A stretch of DNA of 15,952 nucleotides from Parvularia atlantis. Its lineage: Eukaryota; Opisthokonta; Rotosphaerida. The stretch is taken from assembly GCA_943704415.1 (NCBI GenBank), contig CALSCO010000069.1:1-15952 (forward strand), in the 5' to 3' direction. The translations under genes and the position numbers were made by a program. Below are positions 1-10,900 of this stretch, piece by piece; position 1 is the first letter of the stretch; each line of letters starts with the position of its first letter. The notes beneath the pieces are model-generated. The model made no database searches, was not told the DNA's origin, and saw only the letters and a program-made list of their open reading frames with translations.

Positions 1-491
1 GGCGGTCCAGCCAAGCCGCCCAAGGACGAGGTGCGCGCAGGCGTGCCGTTTACCGCTTGCGCACGCGGCTGACGCCCATCGCGCCAGGCGCCCTTGGTAG
101 ACGCACCGGCACCGGCCGGGCGTGACGGCGCCGCGCCCGCGAGCTCGCTCATGGACGCGCCCGTGCCCAAGCCGCGGCAAAAGGCGTCACTGGACCAAGG
201 CACGGCAGCGCGCGTGCGCCATACCCGTGCGGGAAAGGCTCACACGCGTGCCGCCACCAGGGCCGCCCAAGTTCCAGGCGCTGTTTGACTTTGTGCCGGA
301 CCAGGACGACGAGCTGCCGTTCAAGAAGGGCGACATTGTCACGCTCGTGCGCAAGGCACGCGGCCAGCTGGTCACTGCAGAGGTACTGCTGACCGCGCGC
401 GCGACGTGCGCAGGTGGACGACGGCTGGTGGGTCGGCGAGTTTAACGGCAGGAAGGGCCTCTTTCCAGCCAACTTTGTCGGCCCGCTCTAA
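1..491 (+). CDS. SH3-domain protein, 3' end (partial)
   Basis: Last 104 residues of a protein that begins upstream of the window. Proposed exons are 1-30, 88-199, 261-355 and 414-491 (TAA). The C-terminal 60 residues form a complete SH3 domain. It starts at KFQALFDF, continues with the acidic RT-loop DQDDELPFKKGD, then VDDGWWVGEF with the paired tryptophans, and ends in GLFPANFVGPL five residues before the stop. The part before it is Ala/Pro-rich linker. A terminal SH3 after a Pro-rich linker is typical of actin or endocytosis adaptors that bind PxxP ligands, but the diagnostic N-terminal domain lies outside, so the family cannot be named. The introns at 200-260 and 356-413 need GC donors (AAG|GCACG). 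Splicing the second one gives the exact SH3 spacing GDIVTLVRKVDDGWW, which the nearest GT alternative does not. The first intron (31-87) is GT-AG. The domain call is secure; the upstream exon boundaries are less so. Confidence 0.85.
200..260 (+). other. GC-AG intron in the SH3 gene
   Basis: The donor reads CAAG|GCACGG and the acceptor CCACCAG. Phase 1 joins GAC CAA G to GG CCG CCC. The competing GT donor at 227 would leave an intron of only 34 nt, well below every other intron here. Confidence 0.55.
356..413 (+). other. GC-AG intron in the SH3 gene
   Basis: The donor is AAG|GCACGC, there is a branch-like GCTGAC, and the acceptor is GTGCGCAG. Removing these 58 nt restores canonical SH3 spacing between GDIVTLVRK and VDDGWW. 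The GT site at 383 would leave a 31-nt intron and nine extra residues. Confidence 0.7.
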
Positions 492-721
492 AGCCGCGCG
501 CGTGCTCTCCTCATTTTCGTGCCGTGTTCTGTTCCTCCCCCCTCATCGGCTCATGCATGTGTGTATGTGTTGCGCCAAAACAACAGCTGGTCTGTCTGAA
601 GCCCCTGGTCGCGCGCGTGCGTGCGTCTGCGTGCAGTGTTGTGTTCATTCGTCGGCTCAGTGTCGCGCTAGTACACCTGTACAGCAGCTGGTCTGTCTGT
701 GTGCAGTGCGCCCCCCTCTGC
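492..721. other. convergent 3' intergenic region with an imperfect duplication
   Basis: This 230-bp gap separates the stops of the converging SH3 and LPA1-like genes. The 15-mer CAGCTGGTCTGTCTG occurs at 584-598 and again at 685-699. Each copy is preceded by a CGGCTCA motif (548 and 653), so about 100 bp looks like an old, diverged tandem duplication. It is TG-rich, I see no clear AATAAA, and no ORF here is credible. Confidence 0.5.
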
Positions 722-2066
722 CTACGGCCCCCAGTTTGCCCCGTCAAAGACGCGCACGAGCCGCTCGAGCACGACGCCGTGCAGGTGCTCGAGCGCGGCG
801 CTGATGGTCGCCGACGACGACAGCGCGGTCACTTCGGCGCCTGTCTCGCGCGCGTCGGCCTCGAGGTGCTCCTGCAGCGCCCGCGCCCAGTGCAGCTCTC
901 GTGAGCCCGTGTGCGCCCCCGGCGGCTGGCGCTGCAGCCAGTCGTCGAGCAGGCGCGCGTGCTCGGCGACGTCGTTGATGACGAGCAGGAACGGGAGAAT
1001 GATGGCACGCACAGGGCTGGCGTGCTCGGTCGGCGCGGCTGCCGTCGTCGCCGTCGGCACCTCGACCATCGGCGCCGGCCCTGTGTCAGCCTGATCCGCC
1101 GGCGGCCAGTGCGTGACCATCGTCGGCGGGGCGGGCGCAGTCGAGTGCGCGTCGCTTGCGTCTGGCGGCTCGCCGCGGTCCACACCCTCGAGTCCGCGGT
1201 ACAGCTCCGACGTCACGTGCAGCCCCTCGACGATGAGCGACTTGCCCTCGCGCAGGCACTTGTCCAGGTCGGGCTGGAGGCCTGCGCGTGAGCGTGAGCG
1301 TGAGCGTGAGCGTGAGCGTGAGCGTGAGCGTGAGCGTGAGCGTGAGCGTGAGCGTGAGCGTGAGCGTGAGCGTGAGCGGTCAGCAAGCGTGTCAGGGTGA
1401 CGTGCGTGCCTCGCTTGACCAGCGCGCACTCGGCCGCGAACCGCGCCAGCAGGCTCTCGCGCGAGTCCACGGCATCGAGCGCGCGGCGCAGCGGCACGGG
1501 CGCCGCGGCGGGCCCCTGCATCGACTGCATCAGCTCGGCCGTCAGCTCCGTCTGCAGCACGCTCGGCAGGTTGAGCCGCTCGGCCAGCTGCGTCGCGATG
1601 GATGACTTGCCCACACACGCCGTGCCGCCAATGAGGATGACGAGCGGGATGCGCTGGTGGTGAAAGCTGGCGGGCCGCGTCGCGTCAGCGGCACGACAGC
1701 ATCGCCGGGGCCGCACCTGGACATCATGTGGTACAGGCGGATCGTGTCGGCGCCGTAGCCGTGCTGCTGCAGGATGTGGAACAGCAGCTGTTCCATGGCC
1801 GCCTGCGTCACGTCCAGCGCCTCGCGGTCGACCAGCGTCTTCTTGAGCTCGAGCGCGACCTGGAGCGCATCGACCGTGTCGACCTGGCGCCCATCATCAC
1901 GCATCGGTCGTCCGAGCCGCAGCTGCCGGCACGCACGCACCCGCACGGCCGTCAGCGCACGGCTCACCAGGAACCGGCTCAGCACGTAGTAGTGCCGCCG
2001 CGACAGCCAGACGCGGACCTTGACAAAGTCGACCTTGGATGAGTTTGGTCGCCTGTCACCATCCAT
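722..2066 (-). CDS. P-loop kinase-like protein, LPA1 / 2-phosphoglycerate kinase-like family
   Basis: Exons, in order of transcription, are 2066-1941, 1883-1717, 1666-1410 and 1281-722 (TAG), giving 369 residues. Residues 12-97 match the helical region found before the P-loop in plant LPA1-type proteins, including VDFVKVRVWL, YYVLSRFL and VALELKKTLVD. Residues 104-120 carry the Walker A sequence LVILIGGTACVGKSS, followed by IATQLAERLNLPSVLQT. The motif SLIVEGLHV and the C-terminal hydrophobic block AIILPFLLVINDV match the same family. The archaeal relatives include 2-phosphoglycerate kinase. The rice homologue affects phytic-acid level, but the substrate in eukaryotes is not settled. The ATG at 2066 lies just before the conserved block, so the N-terminal region of the plant proteins is absent. 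An Ala/Pro-rich low-complexity stretch interrupts the last exon. The third intron is GC-AG and contains a hexanucleotide array. The gene diverges from SRP54. Confidence 0.88.
1282..1409 (-). other. GC-AG intron filled by a hexanucleotide repeat
   Basis: On the gene strand the donor is CGAG|GCACGC and the acceptor ACGCGCAG. The phase 1 join gives VKRGLQPDL, which aligns without a gap to the family. At 128 nt it is the longest intron of the window, of which 93 nt are repeat. A CTGAC-type branch candidate lies near the donor, on the far side of the repeat from the acceptor. Confidence 0.8.
1286..1378 (+). repeat. hexanucleotide tandem array (GCGTGA)15.5
   Basis: Perfect 6-bp repeat of GCGTGA (TCACGC on the gene strand), about 15.5 units without a mismatch, wholly inside an intron of the LPA1-like gene. 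In all three frames of the gene strand it is open (Ser-Arg, His-Ala or Thr-Leu dipeptides), so it creates long artificial ORFs. Confidence 0.97.
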
Positions 2067-2157
2067 TTCTGAATGCGACGCTTGGCAGCGTGGCCGCGCC
2101 ACGTCGTTTGGTGGGGGCACGGTCCGCTGACCTGCGCACAGACACGGCGCGCCAGCC
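2067..2157. promoter_or_regulatory. shared divergent promoter of the LPA1-like gene and SRP54
   Basis: These 91 bp separate two divergent start codons, so both promoters and both 5' UTRs must lie here or within the genes. No TATA or CCAAT box is visible. The stretch CGCTGACCTGCGCACAG (2125-2141) resembles a branch site plus acceptor and could end a leader intron of SRP54. That is inference. Confidence 0.5.
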
Positions 2158-4387
<2,230 letters not shown>

Positions 4388-4405
4388 GCTCAGCTGCAGC
4401 GGGGC

Positions 4406-4440
<35 letters not shown>

Positions 4441-4461
4441 AAACAAGGAAACAGGCGCGCG
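4388..4461. other. 74-bp convergent intergenic gap
   Basis: SRP54 (+) and the BAR-RasGAP gene (-) end only 74 bp apart, so their 3' UTRs must overlap. Apart from the dinucleotide repeat the region holds nothing recognisable. Confidence 0.8.
4409..4438 (+). repeat. (GT)15 microsatellite
   Basis: Perfect GT/AC dinucleotide repeat of 30 bp in the gap between the two converging stop codons. Confidence 0.97.
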
Positions 4462-7400
4462 TCACGACGGCTCCTGCAGATCAGAGTCTGACAGGGAGCG
4501 GTGCTCGCGGACCTCGGGTGGTGGCACAGTGGCCGTGGGCCGCGCCACGACCGAGTACGTGCTCGACGCAGGCTTGCCGCTCCGCCCCGGCTGGGCGCGC
4601 GCGGGCGGCACGCGCGTGGGCGGGGCCGGGCCGGCCGCGGCCGTCGTGAACGACGCCCCGCTCGTCTCGGACGGCACGCGCCGGAACATGCCCTGCAAGT
4701 CCGGCAGGTTGCCGATTATGCGCCCGAGCCGCCCGGCCGTGCCACGCGCGACGGATGCAGCCGGTGCGGGCGTGGGCATGGGTGCGGCGGGTACGGGTGC
4801 GGGTGCAGGCGCGGACGACGATGACGACGCGACGGCGCGCAGGGCGGTCGACGCGCGCTTGAAACGCGGGCTGCTCGACGGCGACGTCCCGCCCGGCATC
4901 GATGTCTGCACAGCAGCCGCGTCCGCGGCGGCCTGCGCGGCCTGCGCGGCCTGCGCGTTGCGATGCTTGGTGATCGTGGGCCGCAGCGTCTTGAGCACGG
5001 TGTTGAGCGCGCCAAACGTCTCCTGCCACGGGCGGGTGCATCAGAAGCAGGCACGGGCGCCATGTCGCGCTGACCGTGTCGCTGTGTTGCGTCAGCCACG
5101 CAGTGATCTTGGCGTGTAACGCCTCGGTCGTGGACGCGAGGCGGACAACGTACACCTCGTCGCACATCGACGACAGCGCGCTCTCCGCGTCGGCCAGGCG
5201 CTCCGCCGCGGGCGTGTCGGCGGTCCATGCAGCTGCTGGGCCCGGTGTCTGCGAACGCGTGAGCTGCACGCGTGCAGTACGCGGCGGCGCGCACACCGAC
5301 ATCGCGTCAATGAAGGTGTCGAGCGCGGGCCAGCAGTCGCGTGCGATGCCGTCCAGCGTGCGCAGGAACGCCTCGCTGGGAGTCTACCGAGCGAGTTCAG
5401 CAGCGAAAGGCAATCAGGAGCGATGGGCGCCGCACCTGGTCGGCCCGCTGGTGGTGCGCCATGTTGCGCAGCGCGGCCGTCAGCAGTGCCAGCGAGCGGT
5501 GGGCGGCCGGCGTGAGCGCGTCTGCGTGCGCCATTGCTCAGTGCGCCGACGCGCTGAGCGTCAGCCGTGCGCACCCGCGCCGACGAGCCGGTATCTGTCC
5601 GGCGCAGCCAGGGCGGGGAGGAATACATGCCCAAAGAGCAGCGCACACACAATCTGGCGCGGCGCGCGCGAGCGTCAGCACGCTCGCATCAACCCACGCA
5701 GCGGCGCACCGGCCGCCAGTCGCCGCGAGCGCTGTCCTGCACGGCGGCGCGCACGTCGATGCACATCTGCCGCAGCGGCCTGCTGCGCGCGTGAGATGCC
5801 GCGCAACAGCTGCCACAACCCGTCGCACCGCGGGCAGACGTCGCGCGACGCAAATATGGCCGCTGTCACGTCTGCGTGTGTGTTGCGGTCAACATTGGCC
5901 GAGTGGCGGAACGGCGGTGCACCGCGAAAGTGCAGTGAGAGTCGCTGTGTCGCGTGCTCGGCCTGCTCAAACGAGGCGCTGCGCGGGTCCAGCTGCGCGT
6001 CGCGCTCAGCGATCGCACGCGCCCACAGACGAGACGCACCTCGAGCACGTGCTTCTCCTTCGCGACCGCGAGCACGGTCGGTCGCAGCGCCTGGTCGGTC
6101 GTGTGAGCGGGCGCGAGAGCGCGACAGCGCCGCGTGTGCACGCACGTGGGCCACATACGGCTGCAGCGCACTGCGCACGTACTCGGCCAGCAGGGTTGGC
6201 ACCGGCTTGCCGCTGGAAAACAGCGGCGGCACGGTCCATGTGTCGGTCACGGGACTGGCAGGCAGCTCGGCGACGACGGTCGCGCGCACGACCTCCGGCA
6301 TCACGTCGCGCAGGTGCAGCATCCGTGCGGCGACGGGCGCGACTGCGCACGCCTCGTCATCGGCATCGCGCGCGTCACAGCCATGTCGGCGCACCGTCCT
6401 CCGCAGGCGCCGTCTCGAGCACAGCGGCAAGCACGTGCAGCGGAGGCTTGGTGAGCAGCTGTTGCGCGCCGTGCAGTTGAACCCATGTGGTGCGCACAAC
6501 ACACACGGCACACGCGCACCTTGGCAAAGTCGTTCATGGCGAGTGCCGTCGCCGTCTTGTCGCTGGCCATGGTCGCGCGGCGCGTGCTGCTCGTGGTCGA
6601 GGCGGCATCGGCGGCGACGTCGTCGGTGTCGGCCAGGTTGCGCGCAATCTCCTTGCGGAAGACCTCCAGCTTGGGCGACAGCTCCTGGAAGATGCGCTGG
6701 CCTGTGCACACGGCCGCATCACGCGGCCGGTCGCTCGGCCTGCCATGCGGCGCACCCGTCTCGAAAAACGTCTGCAGGCTCGCGAGGTACTCGATCACGC
6801 GCGACGCGTTGCGGTACGTGTCGGCCTCGTGCAGTCTGCCGGACGTGCCACCCATGCGCGCGCACGCGCGCGCATGGGTGAGCACCAGCTGCGCGCCTCG
6901 CACGGACAGCGCACACACCGGTTGAAGCGCAGCAACGCCTCGTCGGCCATGAGGTCGAACCGCTCGGTGATCTGTGTCGGTGTCAGCACAGGCCAAGCGG
7001 TATTGAGCGAAAGCGCGCGCGCACCATGTTGAGCTCCTGCTGCGCCGTGTAGAAGCGCTTGGCGTCAACCTTGGGCTTCATCTTGAGCTGGTTGAGGCGG
7101 TTGATGGCGGCCTCGTACTCGAGCTGCACCTTGAGAAAGTCGTGTGAAAAGTACCGCGCGTCTGCGTGCGTGCCGCGGAGCCGTCAGACGGGATGGTGCA
7201 GCACGAGCATGGCGCAAGAAGCGACAGACCGCGCACGTCGCCCTTGACGTAGGCCTGGAACTGCTGCACGAGGTTGATCTCCATCGAACGCAGCAGGTTC
7301 TCAAGTCCTGGCGCGGCGCCACGGTTGGCGTGATCGCACAGGCATTCACGCGCGCATCCACACACCGTTGGTCATGATGTCGTGGATGAGCGCCACCTCG

Positions 7401-7922
7401 CTCAGCGACGTCTTGAGAATGTCGGCCTGCTGCGCCGGGCTGTCCTGGAACACCTCGACAAAGCCGGCGACAGCCTGGGCCGCACTTGCGTCAGTGCCGC
7501 CCCCCGGGGTGGCGTGCGCGCACCCCGCGCGTCGCCCGCAGGCTGTCAACACTAGCGCCGAGCGAGCTGGCCGCGCCCGCAAAGGACTTGTACAGGGCCT
7601 TGGCGCTGTCCCGCAGCTGCTCGGCCTCCTGCACGGCACCGCGCGCCCGTCATGCCGCGGCATGGGCCGCGCACAACGCACCCGCGTCCGCGCCTTGATG
7701 GTCTCGCTCGTCTCGCCCCTGCGCGAGATTCCGGCGCCGAGCGCCTGCTGCAGGTCGCCGTCGAGCTCGCGCTGGCTCGCACTCTGCAGCTTGCCTTGTG
7801 GCGCGTGTTGGCGACGTGTGCCTGCCTACCTCCCGCCAGCGCGCGCACGGGCACGCACCCTCGTTGACTTCCGCCAGCCGGCGCGAGAGGAACCGGCGCG
7901 CTTTCGATGAGCCCACAGCCAT
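4462..7922 (-). CDS. BAR domain plus RasGAP-fold protein, predicted catalytically inactive
   Basis: The 19 exons from the ATG are 7922-7859, 7794-7682, 7628-7524, 7474-7366, 7307-7230, 7161-7025, 6971-6919, 6835-6756, 6701-6520, 6458-6395, 6342-6146, 6090-6040, 5992-5923, 5871-5829, 5779-5710, 5653-5575, 5521-5436, 5383-5075 and 5022-4462 (TGA), giving 816 residues. Residues ~20-265 read as a BAR domain: LENLLRSMEINLVQQFQAYV, HDFLKVQLEYEAAINRLN, AKRFYTAQQELN, ASRVIEYLASLQTFFETG and RIFQELSPKLE. Residues ~330-545 follow the RasGAP order: TLLAEYVRSALQPYV, HVLELDP (the family's CEIDP), SRDVCPRPLRQM, then FGHVFLPALAAPDRYRLV and HRSLALLTAALRNMAHH. The arginine-finger position is LFSSGK (Ser371) and the FLR motif is FLP (Pro485), so GTPase stimulation is unlikely. 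The C-terminal ~180 residues are Ala/Pro/Ser-rich. A TGA lies four codons before the ATG in frame. The domain calls are by eye; several junctions, notably the last one, are less certain. Confidence 0.75.
5780..5785 (-). other. NAGNAG tandem 3' splice site
   Basis: On the gene strand the acceptor of the intron beginning at 5828 reads CAGCAG. Using the distal AG gives CPRPLRQM; using the proximal AG adds one arginine. Both keep the frame of the RasGAP-fold core. Confidence 0.6.
6849..6880. repeat. 32-bp near-perfect palindrome inside an intron
   Basis: Arms of 15 bp (CACCCATGCGCGCGC and its reverse complement) are separated by 2 bp. It sits in the 83-nt intron 6836-6918 of the BAR-RasGAP gene, between a CTCAC branch candidate and the acceptor. 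It would fold into a very GC-rich hairpin in the pre-mRNA. Confidence 0.95.
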
Positions 7923-7956
7923 GGTCGCGTGTCACACAATCGACGTTCGACGCCAC
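7923..7956. promoter_or_regulatory. 34-bp divergent start-to-start region
   Basis: The ATG of the BAR-RasGAP gene (7922, -) and the preferred ATG of MRD1 (7957, +) are 34 bp apart. An in-frame ATG for MRD1 also exists at 7921, inside a CATG that would overlap the other gene's start. Transcription must begin within or beyond the opposite coding region, so the two transcripts probably overlap at their 5' ends. Confidence 0.6.
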
Positions 7957-10900
7957 ATGGACCAGCCGTTGTGGCGCGTCGCGTCCCGAGCGCTCGCGCC
8001 GGCGCCCTGACAACGCGCGCGCGCGCGCGCGCGTGAACGGCACAGGACGACGCGCGTGATCGTCAAGAACCTGCCCAAGTATGTCAACGAGCAGCGCCTG
8101 CGCGAGCACTTTGCGCGGCAGGGCGAGGTGACGGACGTGCGCCTGCTGCGGAGCGAGTGCGTCGGCCAGGCGACCCCCGCCTCAGCGGCACTCACCACGC
8201 AGTCGTCTTCGTCCAGGGACGGCCTGTCGCGCCGCTTCGCCTTCATTGGCTACCGCACGGCCAAGGAGGCGCAGGCCGCCGTGCGGTACTTCAACGACAC
8301 CTTTATGGACACGTCGCACGTCACCGTCGACCTCGCCAAGCCCGTGCGTGTGCCAACGACCGAGCGGTGTGCGTGTGCGCGCACACGGTGGCTGAGATGC
8401 GTGGTGTGGCGCAGGTGGGCGACGGCGCTCTGCCGCGGCCGTGGAGCAAGCACAGCAAGGCGGCCAAGCCTGGCAGCGCGTCGGCTTCGCCGGTCGTCGA
8501 CGTGCCCAAGAACGACGCCGCGGCGCGCATCGACGCGCAGAAGAAGCGACTGCGCGAGCAGGTGCGCAGAGGAGGGCAAGCACTTGCACACTTGCACACA
8601 CACATGGGCAGGGGGTCTCACCGGCTGTCCAGGTGCTCGCTGAGAAGAAGCGCAAGGAGGAGCTCCTGAGCAAGCTGTACGCGAGCAAGCGCAAGGACCC
8701 GGCGTCGGCGGCCGGCGACGGCAAGCTGGACGAGTTCCTGTCGGTGATGGCGCCGCGGACGCAGAAGACCGTGTGGGAGAACGACGACCCGGCGGTGAAG
8801 CAGGCCGCCGCGCCCGCGCGCAAGGGCAAGGTGCTCCTGGTCAAATCGCGCAAGACCGGCGGCGAGGGCGTGTACCACACCAAGACGCACATCACGTTCG
8901 ACGACGACGACGACGGGGACGACAGCGACGTCTGGACCGGCCTGATTGAGAACAAGGACGGCGCGCGCGACGCATCACCGCCGCAGGACCACGACGGCGA
9001 CGGCGACCGCGACGGCGCGGACGAGGCGGCAGATGCAGCGCAGGATCGGCGTGTGCCGGCCGACGCAGACATGGAGCACGACAACGATGACGAGGGCGCC
9101 GACGACGATGACGCTGGCAAGGTGTACACCCGTGTGGATGTGCGCTCGCGCTGACTGCCACTTGCGCTCGCGATAGGGCCTCATGGACCTGCTGCGCGCG
9201 TCGTTTGCCGAGGGCGCGGAGGATGGCAACGGCGGCGGCGCGACCACGACTCGTGCAAGGGCCGCAATCACCGTCGGCCGCGGGCGCGCGCGCAAGCAGC
9301 TCGTGCCCGAGGTGCCGGCCGAGTCGGTGGCCGAGTCGGGCAGGCTGTTTGTGCGCAACATCCCATTCTCGTGTACGGAGGACGACCTGGCCAAGGTGTT
9401 CCAGAGGTTTGGGCCGCTGTCGGAGGTGAACGCTCGCTCAGTGTGTGCGCGCCTTGCGTATGTGCTCACCCCGGGCGCCGCGCAGGTGCACATGCCGATC
9501 GACCGCACGACCAAGGCCGGCAAGGGCTTTGCGTACGTGCTCTTCCTGATCCCCGAGCACGCCGTGGCCGCGCTCAAGGCAATGGACGGGTCGATCTTCC
9601 AGGTGCGTCGTCGGCATCACCTGCTGCTGTGTGGGGCGATTTGACATGGCGCGCGCGCGCGCGCGCGCGCGTTGCAGGGGCGTCTGCTGCACGTCCTGCC
9701 GGCCAACGCCAAGCTGTCCGAGCAGCAGGCGTCGACGGCCGCGGCAAGTACCGCACCGAGTGCTGCAGTCGCGCCGGCGCAGGCGTTCAAGGCACAGCGC
9801 GACGCCAAGAAGCGCGCCGAGGCCAACTCGGCGTTCAACTGGAACACACTGTTCATGAGCGTGCGTGCGAGGGCGCGTGCTGGCGGGTTGGTGTGTGACC
9901 GCGCGCGCGGCACAGAGCGACGCCGTGGCAGCGGCGATGGCCACCAAGCTCAACGTGTCCAAGAGTGAGCTGCTGGACACGGAGACGACGGGCGGCGAGG
10001 GCGGCGCGTCCATGGCGGTGCGGCTCGCGCTGGCCGAGACCAACATCATCGGCGAGACGAAGACGTACCTGCAGCAGGTGCGCGCTCGTGCTCGTGCGTC
10101 GTCCTGCTGAGCTCCGCTGGGTTGCGGCAGCACGGCGTGGTTCTCGACGTGCTCGAGCGCGGCCTGAGCAACGGCAGCACGGGCGGGCCCGCGGTCGTCG
10201 AGCGCAGCAAGACGATTGTGCTCGTCAAGAACATCTCGCACACGACGACGCTGGCCGAGCTCAAGTGCGACGCGCGCGCAGGCGTGCAGCAGCGCAGTAG
10301 CGCTGACGACGACGCACACGCTGGGTGCGCGCGCACACACACACACACAGGACGCTCTTTGGCGCGCACGGCGACCTCGTGCAGGTGGTCCTCCCGCCCA
10401 CGCGCACGATCGCCATGGTCGAGTTTGCGCAGCCGTCCGAGGCGCGCGCGGCCTTCCGCGCGCTGGCCTACTCCAAGTTTAAGGCATGTGCGCGCACGGG
10501 TCGCTCTAGCCTGTCGCTGACGATGACGCAGCACCTGCCGCTGTATCTTGAGTGGGCGCCCGTGGGCGTGTTTGCACCCAAGGCACGTGAGCGGCACCGC
10601 TGTCGCACGTCGCTGACCGCACGCTCGCACGCACGCGCCAGGTGGTCAAACAGGTCGAGCCCGAGGCTGCGCAGCCCGCGGCCGACGATGGCAAGCAGAA
10701 GAACACGAAGCTGATTGTGCGCAACGTGCCGTTCGAGGCAACCGTGCGCGAGCTGCGCGAGCTGTTCAAGTGCGCCGCGCACCGCTTGCGTGCCTGCCGC
10801 GGTTGCACGCACAGTCCTGACGCGAACGCGTGCGCCCCAGGCCGTTTGGCCAGCTCAAGAGCGTGCGCCTGCCGAAGAAGTTTGACGGGTCGCACCGCGG

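Noticed and set aside
346-413. Intron starting at the GT of GTGCGCAAGG in the SH3 domain
   Set aside because: It would delete three residues (VRK) from the n-Src loop. The GC donor ten bases downstream gives normal SH3 spacing.
1286-1378. CRISPR array or satellite with regulatory role
   Set aside because: Units are 6 bp, perfectly contiguous and without spacers, so this is a simple microsatellite inside an intron.
722-1618. 298-codon minus-strand ORF with a long Ser-Arg dipeptide repeat, resembling an SR protein
   Set aside because: The Ser-Arg run is the intronic TCACGC array. The sequence before it is an out-of-frame reading of the P-loop exon.
5076-6881. 601-codon open frame on the plus strand opposite the BAR-RasGAP gene
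   Set aside because: Its translation is rich in Arg, Cys and Ala without any recognisable motif, and it crosses the exons and introns of a gene with clear family motifs on the other strand. High GC removes stop codons.
8157-8216. 20-residue Ser/Ala/Thr-rich insertion in RRM1 of Mrd1
   Set aside because: The 60 bases have a GTGCG donor, CTCAC and a TCCAG acceptor, and their removal gives [17 protein letters not shown], which aligns to Mrd1 without a gap. It is an intron.
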